This document shows, one piece after another, positions 1 to 11,890 of a stretch of DNA of 64,000 nucleotides (within the stretch, counting starts at the first letter, position 1; each line of letters opens with the position of its first letter). The position numbers were made by a program, and so were the translations under genes. This DNA comes from Limonium bicolor (taxonomy: Eukaryota > Streptophyta > Magnoliopsida > Caryophyllales > Plumbaginaceae): NCBI GenBank assembly GCA_023374045.1, contig CM041776.1:320875925-320939924 (forward strand). Direction: 5' to 3'. The notes beneath the pieces were generated by a model. That model was not told the origin of the DNA. It did no database searches and was given only the letters and a program-made list of their open reading frames with translations.

Positions 1-3000
1 GTTTCTTCCCACCTGGGCATGTCCTTGGATTGTGGGAGTACTATCTGAATGGCCACCTTTTGTGCATTGGCATTAGTGGTCTCTGTGAAGACAGGGGTGG
101 TCATTTTTATCTTCTCCGCTGCAGAGTTCTTTCCAAATATGTAACTACATACAATTAACCATAAATAAGAATAAGAGTTCGAAGACAGAAAGGTAAGAAC
201 CAGAAATTCTCCATTTGAGCATATAGGGTTAGCCATTGAAGATTAATGAAGGTTACCCAGCAACGGAATTGAATCCAGTTGAACCAGCTAGTTTATCTCC
301 CTCAGTTTCCACCACTATGAATGGAGAGTACTTCCTCACCTGCAAGAAAGTACTTATTATGCATGAATCACCATTCCATATTCTCTTGGCAAAAAAGAAC
401 ATGTAGTCGAATGTGCAGCTTAATGTTGCTTTAGAGCATTGTAAGCTGATTAATTTGTCGTGATCTTCCAGTAACACATATAACAGGTTAATTGCAGTGA
501 TTTTCACTGTCAAACGTGTAGGGAGTTGAAACAAACCTCATAAGCAGCCGTTCGTTTTAATATCTTATACTTTGGTGATTCCAAATCAGGAGTCTTGTAG
601 ATCCTTAGCTGCATTGATATGATGGAAATAAGTACTCAATTCGACAAGAAGAAGAGCCATCAGACAGACAGAAACCACATACTAGAGAAAGGTTGTTTAA
701 AACGTACTGAAACTAGTACCTGTTTTAATACATCCAATAATCCTTCCAGGGAAAAGTAGTCATTATTCTTGATCGAGTCCCAAATGTCCTGCAATATGTA
801 TAATCAACATAAAAAATCACACAAAAATCCAAAGCTAGTAGTTACCATGTAAAAGTTCTCATTGCTATTTTATCCCAAAATGAAGCAGGAAGAATAGTCA
901 GTGCTTACCACATGGCTGCAAAACTTTCCAGTCTCCGGGTTAACACCCATGATGGATAACCCTGTGAAGATCAGTTCTGGCTGCCATGGCAGTGGGGTGA
1001 ATCTCATCACCATTGTCCACCTTGTTGTGATCTCATATGGCCCTGTCTACAAGGCACACACACTTCAGAAAGCACTTGAAAAGGTGAGATAAAAGACATC
1101 TCACGATCAACATCTATTTATCCTCTTTCAACGCAAGAGCTAATGTGAAACAGAGGCAAACAAAGAAAAGAATGCAGCAGTCTACCTCTCCCATCAACAA
1201 AACAGGAATATATAGCTAGAGTACTCCTTTAATAGTTGGTTAACCAGGTAGGTTATTGAAGTTTACAGCAGTAATCATTGATGTGATGATGATCTTTGAG
1301 AAGTGATACAACCCTATATTTATAGAGAAAATGTCTAAGAGAGGAGAGAGTTCTAGAGATCCTGCCTCAGAACTATAATTAGCTGAAAAGATACAATTAA
1401 TTACAGCTGAACAGCCACTAATAATTAACTACAACTGAACAGCCAATTCAGCCACTAATAATTAACTACAACTGAAGAGTCACTAGACACTTAATAATTA
1501 CAACACTAGTCATGTAAAAATTACAACAATAGTGACTGTTTAGATAGACTAAACAATAGTTATAGATTATTTTTTTAGGGGAAGGTAACCTAATGATTCG
1601 ATGGTAGACAACCCACCTCTCAATACCCTTAGTTATCATCATATTGAAATTTCAACTTAACTATTTAGTAGATTTTCCTATCCGCAAAGACCGCAACACT
1701 ATTGGAAGTGAAAGGGAAAGGTTCGCTCCATTCCTTTTGCTGAGGATTCTGCCAAAGGTTCTCCTTTTCAGTTTCTACTTGATATTTTGATATATTATCA
1801 TTTTATATTTTCTTTGATCTTGAGTAATTACTTCAAGCTTAGACATTATGTAGTGAGACCCAATAGTTTCCTAAGTGGAGAACCCTCTCAAAAGATCAGC
1901 CCAATGAGGAAGACCCACTAGCGCTTAAGAACCACTTCTAAGCCTTGTCCACTCCTGATGTGAAAGCGTTACATTGTCATCCCCTGTCCCAATGTCCTCG
2001 TTGGCCCACTCTGGCTACCCACTTTGAGCGGCTTTCATTTCAGGAAGCTTTTCTCTGCTTCTCAGGTAGCTCCTTTCTAGGTCACCAAAAGGCGAGCGTT
2101 GGTACTTTCAATAAGAGCACCAATATAACAAGACCCAGTAGTGACCCAAGTGAAGAACCCTCTCAAAAGACCGGTTCAGTAGGAGGAAGAGCCACTAATG
2201 CCTAAGAGCCACTACTAAGCCTTGCCCACTACCTACGTGGGAGTGTTACACATCATCTAAGTCTTGAACATTTTCTTCCGCCTAAATCCTCTCAATGTAA
2301 ACGCAATCATTATCATTTTGAATAGGACAAATGTGGCTACTCATTCGGAAATCTCGTTCTTCTTCTTTGTGTTGATTGGATATTGTAGAAGGAACTGATT
2401 TAGGGGGCGTTTGATTCCCTTTCCGGGTTTTTGTTTTGTCAATTTTTCCTATTTTCAGAAAAGGAAAAGGGTTGGGATTACCCTAAAACCCTCTACTTGA
2501 TTCCTCACCCCTACTAGGGAATGGGATTCCCTTTCCCCAGAACACTTTGATCGGCGACATATGACCATTTACCGATGACTAGTGATTATTGACCGGTGAA
2601 TGTTCACCGGCATTTAATGACCGTTAACCGGTAGCCGGCAGTCGTTGACCATTGACCGGCGGCCGTTGACCAGTTATTTATTTCAATTCCCCCAACTCAA
2701 ATAAACAACCATGAAAATCAACGGAAATTCTTTTTCATTCCTCCCCATTCCTTTTCTTGATTCCATTCCATTTCCCCCGTCTGAAACAAACGCCCCCTTA
2801 GTGAATTGAGTTTCAGCGACTGGCACAGATCAGATCCATATGGAACTTGATATGGTATTACAACATTGGTTAGACGATTTCTTCCAGCTTATTATTCATT
2901 AATATGTACTTTGTGTCATCCCTTGAAGGCTCATTTATGGAGTGAGCCTTTAACACGAGGACCGGGATTTTGAGTTCTGTGGCAATGGCCACTACCACCC

Positions 3001-6000
3001 CTGAATCTGATAAGGATCTTATAGAGAGTGCCTTGGAAGCACTCCGCAAGGGACAAAGTGGGATCAATACCAATGAACTGTTACATTTGCATCTGCAGAT
3101 CACCTTGGCATGGTTTTGGCCCGGAAGTTTTTAACGGTTAAGGTTTCACTAGCTAGGAGCGAACAATGAAGCAAGCTTTTAGCTGAAAGTAAACTAGGAT
3201 TCATAAGTGGATTTGTTACTAGACTAGAGAAAAACAAATGACTATGGACAAAGTTATAGGCAGTGATATATTGGATTCCACTCTTTGGACAGTGATATCA
3301 ATGATAGCCTTTGTTTCCATGCAACTACCAAAGAAACTCTAAAAGACTCTACGTTTGAACTTTGAGCAAAGAGGCATAGTGAATATTTGTCACGATATAT
3401 GTCACCAAGCTAAAGAAGCTTTGCAACCACTTTGCTTCAGCTCAGACATTGCATGTATGCAGCAGAAGCTTCTCTGAAATTGCTAAGCTACAACAACATG
3501 AGAGTGTAGAACACAATTACCCTTTAGACCCCAGCTTAACTAACAAACCCTTCAATGACCATTGTCCTAACATCACTCCCTCCCTAAAACAACCTTGTCC
3601 TCAAGGTTGGAAAAAGAGAAAGAATTCTGCCATATAGAAATCTGCCAAAGGAGGTCGATGTAACAACTTTTATGCAGGCCAACTATACCAGAGGTAGTAT
3701 AGCCATCTTCTTGTAGATACTACGTAAGTTGAGTTATTTTTCCTGAACCTGTTCCTTCAACGATCACATCAACCAGGCTCTCTCCACTGATCTGTAACCA
3801 CTCATCCCGCACCAAAGACATAGGAAGGTATTGCCACTGCTGAGCCAGAATCTTGAATTAGCAAAATCATTAACTGCCTCATTCTTCTTCAAATGTTGGG
3901 CGCACTTAGCTTCCTCCCTGAAATCAACTTGCTCAACTTCGCCCACCACAACAACAGAAACCTCGTCAAGCTCCCAACTCCTTGATGACAGCAAGCTTAC
4001 AATAGCTTCCAACAGTGTCTTGTATCTTTCTATACACTCGTCAGATATCAAATCTTCCAAGGAATAAGGCGACCAATTAAGAGTTACTAATGACATGGTG
4101 TGCAGACAATCCCCTCCGGAACCACCATAAGTTCACTGTGTTGTCGTGAAACTCCCCTTCTTTACCCTTTGTTCTTCCTTCCTGCTACCAGTAACTCTTT
4201 TTGAGTCCTTTCTCCTCTCGCGCCAGGTGAACAATCGAAGGAGAACAACGATGTGTTTGTGAACTCAAAAAGAGTTTGACTAGGGAAATTAACCACAAAC
4301 GAAGGTCAGCAATCTTGGGAATGCCAAATTTGGGTTAAGATTTTCCTTCTTTCGTTCAAATGGAATACCAGGTCCTTTGAATGTCTTCCTCTCCGTTTCT
4401 TCCGCTTTATCCTTTTCCTTTCTTCCTTCCTCCGAACGATCATCTCCTACTGTCGGTGCCACTAAATTTCCAAATTTGGAGTCCTACAAAAGGTACAGGA
4501 ACGATTGAGGCAGGAAAAAATTAAAGAGCAAGACGTAGGCTTCACTCTGCTACTTGCATTTAGTAGAGGTGCAACCGATTTGGCATCGGCACTGATCTCA
4601 CCTCGACACCTATCGCACCTGATTGTAGGTAAGGCCTAGGTTCTGCACTTCTCCAGAAAATGAATTGTTCCTCTCCTCGATCATACACGCCGCCTTCATG
4701 AGATCCTGGAGATCATGAGGCTCGAACAAGGTCAGTTTTACCTTGATTTAAGTCCTGAACGAAATACCCCTTGATATACCTCGTCCGGTGTATTTTTCAG
4801 ATGAGTAGAGAGGAATTTGAATTGACTGTGGTACTCCTTCACTGAAGAATCTTGACAAAGGGCACACAACAAACCATGATGATTCTTGCTTTCTGCCTTG
4901 TTCCTGATCTTACTCTTTAACTCCTCCCCCACCGTCGTCGCCTTCACTTTCATCGCTCAAATGCTGTGAATTATCAAGCTTGAAGTTAACACCTTCTTCC
5001 TCCAACGATTGTGCCCCTCCTTGTAGAGAAGAAACAATGGCCACCAATTTCCCGACCGTCATTGTAAGTGTATCCCCAGTTTACTGGTGATGTCGAAGAA
5101 TTGGTTCCTGATCACCGCTTGCTTCTTCTCCACCACCTCCATTGTTGAATTAGAGTTACCACGCGTAACTATTATCCAACGCTCAAGAAAGCGGCTCGGA
5201 TAACTTTGATAGGAATCAACCTATCTTTCTCCCTTATTCCTCCTAAGAGTTCAATATTCTTGATTACAATGTATCGATCCCCTTCCAAATCCCCTTTAAA
5301 TCTATTTATACTAGCAAGTACAAAACACAATTACCCTTTAGTACCCAACTTAACTACTCCCTCCGTCCTGAATTGACCGTCCTGTTTGCTTTATGACACG
5401 TTTTTCCACTTCAATATTAAACATATAAGATAAAATAATTTTATAAAACTAAATTTTGTATTATATAGTTTATCATGTAAGGAATCATATGCAAAACTTA
5501 AATTTTTAAAAATAATTTATATTATATGTTAAAAATTGAAGTCAAACGACATGTTCAAATAGTAAACAGGACGGTCAATTCAGGACGGAGGGAGTAATAA
5601 ACCCTTGAATGAGCCTAGTCCTAATAGTGACCAAGCAAAGCTTTGGAAGGAAAGTACCCTTATGAGATAATGAGTGATCAAAAACCTAGTTATGAGGCCC
5701 TTAAACCTTTGGGTGTTTGTCGTTTGCTGTCAATCTAGATATGGGCGAATCTAAGTTTGACACAAGGGATCCAGGGCCATTAAGTGTTATAAATGGATAC
5801 TCACCTGATAAAAAGGGGTACATAATTTGAGTCTTGAAACAAAAGAGTATTCACCTTTAAAGATGTGAGTTTTCATGAAAATATATACCATATGAGGATA
5901 CATACTAGTTAATTAGAAGTTCTACAAGTATTTCAGAAGTTGAGGAACAAACATGAAACACCTCAGGTTCAAAATTACATAGTAGAAGATATTGATGGTT

Positions 6001-6725
6001 TGGTACGCAGTATTCCTGAGACAGCTTCAGTAAACTGAATGGATGGACTCTGAGGTCTAAGAACCAGACTATACGACAGCTCCAAATGCAACAGACAAGA
6101 AGGGAAAATATCACTTTTACTTCCAGTACACAGACAAGCTATTAGCTTTCGTTTACTACAGCAATATCAACCCCAGCAGCACAATCACGGGGAAACTCCT
6201 ACTCCTACCCAATTATATTCATCACAAAAGACCATTTCAACAGAGAAAATATACACCGAGTAAAAGAAAAATCAAAAGCCTTCAAACGAATTTCACCTGT
6301 TTAACCCAGTGGAGCTGAAAATCAGGTCTGAACACAATCTTCAACATGGCAATGTTGAACAAATACCCGCCAATACTGTCGTGCTTCGTTATAGGGTCCC
6401 TGAACACAACATGGTCGTCGTACGCAGTCCGATCAATGCCCTGATCGTCAAACAGATGAGGCAAGTCATCGTATAGAAACCTCACTAAACTTTCCACATC
6501 TACCTTCGATTCTTTCGCGGGGTACTGGTCCACCAAGCTTTTCGCCCTCGCTATTACCCGCTTCGAATTCCACTCCCCTTTGCAATTCACTACTCTTCCA
6601 TTACTCACCACCGAGTTGCGCGGGAAACTAGCGCCGGCGGTTTGGCATGAGAGCCGCCTACGTAGAGTATACTCCACGTCGGAGAACGGCCGGGTAATTG
6701 GGTGTGAACTGAGAGCTCTAGCCAT
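1..6725 (-). CDS. HBP5: DUF2358 + SOUL haem-binding protein (HBP5-like), 5' part, truncated by the window edge
   Basis: Coding exons, in transcription order: 6297-6725, 909-1046, 720-788, 537-608, 257-339 and 1-144 (continues outside). All junctions are GT-AG and phases agree. Exon 1 starts at the ATG at 6725-6723 with an arginine/serine-rich, transit-peptide-like N-terminus (about 45 residues), then the DUF2358 (NTF2-like) domain with KHDSIGGYLFNIAMLKIVF near its end. Exons 2-4 complete DUF2358 (TGPYEITTRWTMV; DSIKNNDYFSLEGL; LRIYKTPDLESPKYKILKR). Exons 5-6 begin the SOUL domain (VRKYSPFIVVETEGDKL; KMTTPVFTETTNAN; LPQSKDMPRWEE). This domain order is that of the Arabidopsis HBP5-type plastid tetrapyrrole-binding proteins. 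Plastid location and haem binding come from the family; I did not see a ligand residue. The reading frame shows no damage. Intron 1 is about 5.25 kb. Confidence 0.9.
1180..1570 (-). mobile_element. Possible Copia-type solo LTR or LTR fragment
   Basis: On the minus strand there is a promoter-like TATAAATATAGGG at about 1323-1311, followed by a leader-like stretch. Upstream of it is a short degenerate tandem repeat around TTAATTATTAGTGGCTG (about 1400-1500). This looks like the U3-R-U5 layout of a short plant LTR. I could not fix the ends or find a target duplication, so the boundaries are guesses. Confidence 0.3.
1855..2255 (+). repeat. Pair of diverged ~120-bp direct repeats, TRIM/LTR-like
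   Basis: About 1858-1975 and 2132-2252 are diverged copies of one sequence. They share GAACCCTCTCAAAAGA, then CACTA, then CTAAGCCTTG and finish in GTTACA. The second copy ends GGGAGTGTTACA, typical of the 3' end of short plant LTRs. About 155 bp of unrecognised sequence lies between them. No primer site or target duplication was found. Confidence 0.45.
2403..2797. mobile_element. Tourist-like (PIF/Harbinger) MITE
   Basis: The 395-bp element has terminal inverted repeats GGGGGCGTTTG (2403-2413) and CAAACGCCCCC (2787-2797). It is flanked by the 3-bp duplication TTA (2400-2402 and 2798-2800), the PIF/Harbinger signature. It has no coding capacity. The interior (about 2570-2680) has short degenerate repeats around GACCGGTGA and TTGACCGG. 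Confidence 0.85.
4738..4953 (-). pseudogene. Ty3/gypsy Gag (retrotrans_gag) fragment
   Basis: The fragment reads SVKEYHSQFKFLSTHLKNTP followed by DEVYQGVFRSGLK. This matches the helical core of plant gypsy Gag proteins, where a 'V.EY...F..L...L...P.E.....F..GL' pattern is usual. It is about 71 residues long, without zinc knuckle, protease or RT in frame. It sits inside the decayed element of intron 1, antisense to nothing and co-oriented with the host gene. Confidence 0.6.
5357..5594. mobile_element. Stowaway-like (Tc1/mariner) MITE
   Basis: The 238-bp element has near-perfect terminal inverted repeats beginning CTCCCTCCGTCCTGAATTG, the classical Stowaway end. TA dinucleotides at 5355-5356 and 5595-5596 form the target duplication. 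The interior is AT-rich and non-coding. It interrupts the right-hand LTR-like copy of the gypsy relic, so it is the younger insertion. Confidence 0.9.
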
Positions 6726-6966
6726 TTTCCTGTGGCCATCTCCAAAGTCCCCAGGCGAACTTTTTAAAATATGGAACTTGTTGTACCAGCCGCAGAGAGG
6801 GACAACGAAGCATATCTGAAGAGTGATTCTAGGCCACTGATTTATTTCCTGGTGCTTACAGTAAGAAAAATTTACGTGGTGAAGGCCTATGGATCGTGTG
6901 GCACGGTATACATATAATAAGTTGAAAAAAATAAATTTTAAAATAATACTCTTTCTATTTTTAATA

Positions 6967-7122
6967 TTCCCTCTATCCTATGTTTGGAGTCCTCTTACGC
7001 TTTGCACAAAAATTTAAAAAATGAGAAAAAAATGGAGAGAGGGAGAAAGTTCACAATGCTATCCAAGACATCATTTTGGGACAAGTTTGAAATATTAATC
7101 CGTGCTTTTGGGACAGAGGAAG
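6967..7122. mobile_element. Degenerate Stowaway-like MITE
   Basis: The ends TTCCCTCTATCC (6967) and GGGACAGAGGAAG (ending 7122) are imperfect inverted repeats of the Stowaway type, flanked by TA at 6965-6966 and 7123-7124. Length is 156 bp. It lies about 240 bp upstream of the HBP5-like start codon and so may sit in that gene's promoter. Confidence 0.7.
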
Positions 7123-7139
7123 TATATGTTTTTTTTTGT

Positions 7140-7272
7140 GCTCCCACTATTTCAAAATATAATACTATGTTCTAGTCTCTTTTTTTGTCATATATTTTTT
7201 AATTCTAATTCTCAACTAATTTTATCTCACATCTTTACTAGAAAATCATATATTTGAAACAGGAGTGAGTAT
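7140..7272. mobile_element. Possible second, older Stowaway-like MITE
   Basis: CTCCCACTATTTCAAAATA near 7141 and the complement of TATATTTGAAACAGGAGTGAG near 7272 form an imperfect inverted pair, with TA-rich flanks. The similarity is weak and the ends are uncertain. Confidence 0.4.
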
Positions 7273-7464
7273 ATAATTTGCAAAATATAAGTGTTAAAAG
7301 CAACAAAGTTATGTCTGACAAGATCTATCATGGATATGTTTGTTTAACTTAAAATTTTACTGATATGTATAAAAAAAAGGTGAATCATTCATTGACAAAT
7401 TGAATATTCATAAATAATAAAATTATCCTTATCCAATATGAGTTAGTGCTAGGTTGGGTTATTA

Positions 7465-7640
7465 GGGTATCCACAATGGTGTGGAATCCACTCTAAAATA
7501 GTAAAACAAAAAGATAAAACATGACATGGAGGAGAGAAGTTGTGTGAGAGTTTCTCAGCTAAGAACCCCCAAAAGTGGGTGTCTTAGCAAAAGAGGAGAG
7601 AGATTGTGAAAAAAAGAATAAAATATTATTGTGGATGCCC
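7465..7640. mobile_element. Tourist-like (PIF/Harbinger) MITE
   Basis: The 176-bp element has ends GGGTATCCACAAT (7465) and ATTGTGGATGCCC (7640), which are inverted repeats with one difference. TTA at 7462-7464 and 7641-7643 is the expected 3-bp duplication. It is non-coding. Confidence 0.85.
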
Positions 7641-7799
7641 TTAACCACCACCCAAGAAAAAAAAACTAAAAGTGTTCGTTGGCCGCGTTTCAAGATAAAG
7701 TTACTTTTTCTGAAAAAAAAGTGACACTAGTCAATCTTTGATTGAATATAAACAAAACTCTGTACACATGTCAAACACTAATAAGTTAACCATGGTAAG

Positions 7800-7930
7800 C
7801 TTTAAAATTTCGCAGCTAATGCTGCGTTTTGGTGCGGGGATCGAACGCCCCTAACTCTCATACATCCCACCCAAGAAAAAGGAAATTCTACCACATACAA
7901 CTCTAGGAGTCGAGGAAGGTTAATGTGTGC
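7800..7930 (-). mobile_element. Possible tRNA-derived SINE relic
   Basis: On the minus strand, GCGTTCGATCCCCGCACC (about 7849-7832) resembles a Pol III B box plus the tRNA 3' end. Upstream, GTGGTAGAATTTCC and TTGGGTGGGATGTATGAG resemble the region from A box to B box in plant SINEs. Ends, poly(A)/poly(T) tail and target duplication were not identified. Confidence 0.35.
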
Positions 7931-8174
7931 TTTATTTATTCTACGATGTGGGTTGTCCGCGTCCAACATTGTACAGTCCAGTGATTTGACAGCCCGGTCA
8001 GCTGCTGACTGAACTGTTTTTGCTGACTGGGTTGGCTTTTTATTATATTAACTTTAAATGATTGTAACTTTTAATATATAAGTCCAAAATGAAAAACAAA
8101 TTATATCATTGTTCACCAAAATTCAAGCTCTCTTCAAAACAAGACTAGTCATGAATATGTTTTGACAACTTTTA

Positions 8175-8702
8175 AAAAAATTATTTTTACATGTATACGA
8201 TGATACTCTAAAATGATAATATGATTCATTAATTTTGTATTATGATTCATAAATTGATATTATGATTCATTAAGTAATAAGTGGTGAATTAGATTACAAA
8301 CTTTGGAACCGATACAAAATCATTACTGTTTTGTAGTCTATTATTATTGTTGTATGGTGTATTTTAAACCTTGTATGATGAATCATGTATTTTTCATACA
8401 TACCAAATATTGTTTTGTATTGTATTTTATTTGAAAATTTTATTTTTATATGTTTACAATGATATCCTAAAATGAAGATATGACTCACTAATTTTGATAT
8501 TATGATTTATTAAAATTGATATTATGATTCATAAACTAATAAGTGGTGAATTAAATAACAAGCTTCGGAACCGATAAAAATTATTATTATTTTGTAGTAT
8601 ATTATTATTGTTGTATGGTGTATTTTAAACTTTATATGGTGAATCACGTATTTTTCATACATACCAAATATTATTTTGTGGTGTATTATTGTGTAAATTT
8701 TT
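8175..8702. repeat. Tandem duplication, two units of about 260 bp
   Basis: About 8183-8440 and 8441-8700 are diverged copies. Both contain TGGTGAATTA, then GGAACCGATA, then TTGTATGGTGTATTTTAAAC and TTTTTCATACATACCAAATA, in the same order. The sequence is AT-rich, non-coding, and outside any gene. Confidence 0.75.
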
Positions 8703-8880
8703 TAGGGAAATTTCATGAAATGCCACTATATTTTTGCCTAATTCATGAAAAGCCACTAAAAAAAAGAAAGTCACGAAATGCCACTATATTTTCTGAAAAG
8801 TCCATGAAATGCCACTATAAATGGAAAAAAGACAAATAAGTGGCATTCTATTGATCAAATAAGTGGCAGTTAAAACACTT
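8703..8880. repeat. Short direct repeats around ATGAAATGCCACTA
   Basis: CATGAAATGCCACTA and close variants occur at about 8713, 8747, 8773 and 8805, and AAGTGGCA-type complements follow at about 8838 and 8861. The inverted relation suggests a small MITE or foldback fragment, but no ends were defined. Confidence 0.4.
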
Positions 8881-10440
8881 TCTCCCTGGAATTTTAAGGG
8901 CAAGCCTAAATGAAACATAAGGGCCCTAGCTGTCTCAAGTATGTGTATGTGGGGAGACAAATTTAGGCATTTTGGCCTTTGTATTGAAGAACACTCATCT
9001 GCTATTCTTGGTTACCAATGGTGTCTCTCAAGTCCCTTAAAGAATTTCACAGTGAACCACCCTTATGCAATCCTTCAGAGAGAAAATAGAAAGAACCCCT
9101 AAGCTGTAAAATCCAACCATTCTAGATCATTTGGCCCACCGCATGAAACATGCTCCTCGAAAGCAATCAAAAATAAAATTTTGAACGATTTATCCCACAA
9201 TTTATAGGAGCATTTAAGTGCATTTTCACCAAAAAGGTCATCAACTCCCCCACACTTGGACTAAACAATGTCTTCATTGTTCATAAGAGATACCTAGGGA
9301 GTTTTCAGAAGACCTTTTCAGGAGTTAAACAAGAAAGAGAACAGAAAGGACCCAAACAAGTATTTAAGCACATAAGCTATCCCTAGTGGCGGAATCTAAG
9401 AGAAACAAAATGAAATAAAGAAGTGCGAGAAACAAACGTACCTAGTACTCCCCTGATAGTTTGTTTCTTGCATTGTAAGAACTCCCACACACTTGAGCTT
9501 TATCCTCACAATAGTGTAGCTTGGTTGTGGTGTAGACATGAAATTGCACCTGCATAGACATTAGAAGCAACCAACTATAAAACAGGGTTAAGAGTCAGCA
9601 AAAACAAAAATCAAAGGAGAACTTAAGGGAAAAGAAAATGAAAAAAAATTCAAATGGGTTGCCTCTCAGGAAGTTTCCTATCTTTATGGTGTTTGGCTAG
9701 ACCATACCACCGTGATCCAGGGTCAAATATGAAAGTTAAAGTTGGCTTCAACGGGTGGGTTCGGTGGACATCTTTTATCATTAAAGAATGATACAGATCA
9801 AAAGGAAAAGTTACCTCAACACTTAAGATGTGGAAGTGTAGACTTCACTGATCATGCTTCACGTGGATGTGTTCAGGGCATTGATCATTGGTGTGAGGAT
9901 GAAACATGTAAATTTATATACTAAAAACTAAATAATTAATCTAGAAAATAGTAAATCAAATGTCTGTGGGTCGTAAATAATCCCAGTCACAGTAATATAG
10001 AGAACGAAGCAAGCTACCGGGTATTAAACTGTGGGACTTAAGTAAATAAGTCTAGTCCTAGGAAAAGTGGAAATCGGGGGCTGCTCTTGTTATTTTTTAA
10101 AGAAAAATAAATAACATAAAAGCATGTAAATAAGTAGGTAAAAGAAAAGTGATTAAATATGAGTGAGGGGAACCGCGAGTCCAGGTTGTTTTCCACTAAA
10201 TTGATTATGCAACTTCCACAAGTTAATTTAAGATACGGATTGGAAAAATTCCTTAAGTTCTCGTTAGAACTAAATCCTAGCCTCAAAAAAGTTCATCTAC
10301 TAGAACATGCAAGTTCTAATCAAGATACAAGCATAACACATGCGAATGGATTAAACACAAGGAATTATTTTTGCACCTAAGGGGAAAACCTAATCAGTCT
10401 GATTCAGTTCCCCACAGGCTTACAGATTAAATTGACCTTC
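8881..10440 (-). mobile_element. Decayed LTR-retrotransposon sequence, possibly Tat/Athila type
   Basis: CAACTCCCCCACACTTGGAC (about 9241) and GGGTTGCCTCTCAGGAAG (about 9656) resemble the conserved non-coding stretches of plant Tat/Athila gypsy elements read on the opposite strand. I recall these patterns from that family; no coding domain is readable to confirm it. The flanking 9740-10440 has no convincing gene. Confidence 0.35.
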
Positions 10441-11890
10441 CTATTAATCACCAATCTCATCTTAATAAGATTCGTAAGGCTAATCAACAAGTTCGGTTGA
10501 GGATTTTTAGATTTGAGAATTTATGGACTAATGAGAAGAAGTGCATAGAGATTATTAAGGAGGTTTGGGGATGTCAGAATTGTGATGTTCAGAGTAAACT
10601 AAATATTTCTGCTCATAAACTGTCTAGTTGGAAAGGATGGTCTCTTGAGAAGATTAGATGGAAAATAAAGAAGAAAAAAGAGGATCTCAACAAGATAGAT
10701 AATTCTTAGTTCACTGTGGGCATGGTTAGAAATATGAAAAGAACTTTGCTTGAACTAGACTTATTGAATTGCTCTATAAGGAGAAATGTGGTGGCATCAG
10801 CGTTCTAAAATTGGGTGGCTAATAGAAGGGGATAAAAACATGAAGTGTTTTCACTCTAAAGCCTCTGCTAGAAACAGAAACAACAAGATTTTTGGACTTT
10901 TAAACAAGAATCAGAATATGGTGTTTTCGTGGGAAGGGATTGAGGAGATATCTAGAAAGCACTTTTCTGATAACTTTCATTCTACTAACCCCTCTATTAA
11001 TGTTACTTTCACTCAGGCAGTTCAAGGTAGGCTGAAAGAGGAGTTCATTTCATACCTTTAGATTCCTTATAACAGAGTTGAAGATTTCAGTGCAGTTAAG
11101 CAGCTAGGTTCAAATAAGTCTCCTGGGCCAGACGGCTTTAATGGGCCCTTCTTCAAATCTTTCTAGCAAATGATAGGGAACCAGGTCACTACAATAATGC
11201 TAGATATCTTACAAGGTAATCCAATGCCTCACTCTCTTAATCAATACTTTATCACTCTTATTCCTAAGTTAAAAGGTGCAGTTAGCATTAGTGACTTTCG
11301 TCCTATAGCTCTCTGTAATTTTTTATATAAGATAGTGTCTAAAGTATTGGCTAACAGAGTTAAAGATATTCTTCCTCATATAATTTCTCCTGCTCAGTCT
11401 GGTTTCATTAAGGGTAGAAATATCACAGATAATGTCATCATAGCAGGGGAGATCCAACATTTTCTCTTTAAAAGCAAAGCAAAAAAGAGGGTTCTTTACT
11501 TTTAAAACTTATCTGAGTAAGGCATATGACAGGATTGAATGGAAATTCATCTATGAAATTCTATTTAAGATGGATTTTCCTAAACATTGGATGGATCTAG
11601 TTATGAAATGTATTTCTTCTATTGAATGTTCCATCTTGATTAATGGTTCTCAAGGTAAACTTTTCAAGCCAACTAGAAGGATTCGTTAGGGAGATCCATT
11701 AACTCCTTATATCTTCATTATAGTCCAAGAGGCTCTTTCTAATGCTATTAACAAGGAAGAAAGTGCAGGTTTCCTTTCTCGTATTAGACTAGCAAAAAAA
11801 TAGTCCCTCTATTACTCATCTTGCTTTTGCTGATGATATTCTCTTTGAGGGAAGTGCTAGCGTGGAAAATGTCTCAGTTCTCATGGACGT
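10440..11890 (+). pseudogene. LINE (L1-type) reverse transcriptase relic
   Basis: Three reading frames carry consecutive pieces of a plant L1 ORF2. First FRFENLWTNEKKCIEIIKEV (about 10500), then WWHQRSKIGWLIEGDKN (about 10786). The RT follows: LGSNKSPGPDGFNGPFF (about 11106), FITLIPKLKGAVSISDFRPI with LCNFLYKIVSKVLANR (11250-11370), SPAQSGFIKGRNITDN, then the 'G.P.TPY.F' block near 11700. The catalytic aspartate block is present as FADDI near 11830. Stops and frameshifts separate the pieces (for example 11059-11061 and 11504). Endonuclease and 3' domains are absent. Confidence 0.85.

Larger units (their letters stand above)
3480..5650 (-). mobile_element. Decayed Ty3/gypsy retrotransposon in HBP5 intron 1
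   Basis: Sequence at about 3505-3570 (AACACAATTACCCTTTAG and onward) recurs at about 5323-5620, where it is split by a Stowaway MITE. These look like remnants of the two LTRs. Between them a minus-strand Gag fragment is readable (next entry). The stretch after the left copy carries ACCTTGTCCTCAAGGTTGG, which I associate with gypsy internal regions. Exact ends and target duplication were not found. No intact gene remains. Confidence 0.5.
1047..6296 (-). other. Intron 1 of the HBP5-like gene, transposon-filled
   Basis: This 5.25-kb intron separates the first and second coding exons. It holds the Tourist and Stowaway MITEs, the gypsy relic and the LTR-like pieces listed separately. The remaining parts (about 2260-2400, 2800-3480 and 5650-6290) show no gene or repeat that I recognise. 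The intron ends are normal, so it is expected to splice, though its length could affect efficiency. Confidence 0.75.

Noticed and set aside
3764..4096. 110-codon minus-strand open stretch in HBP5 intron 1
   Set aside because: It lies inside the gypsy relic, has no recognisable domain and overlaps an equally open frame on the other strand.
7832..7849. A tRNA gene on the minus strand
   Set aside because: Only a B-box-like and 3'-end-like stretch is present. The T-arm does not pair properly and no acceptor or anticodon arm can be drawn; a SINE relic is more likely.
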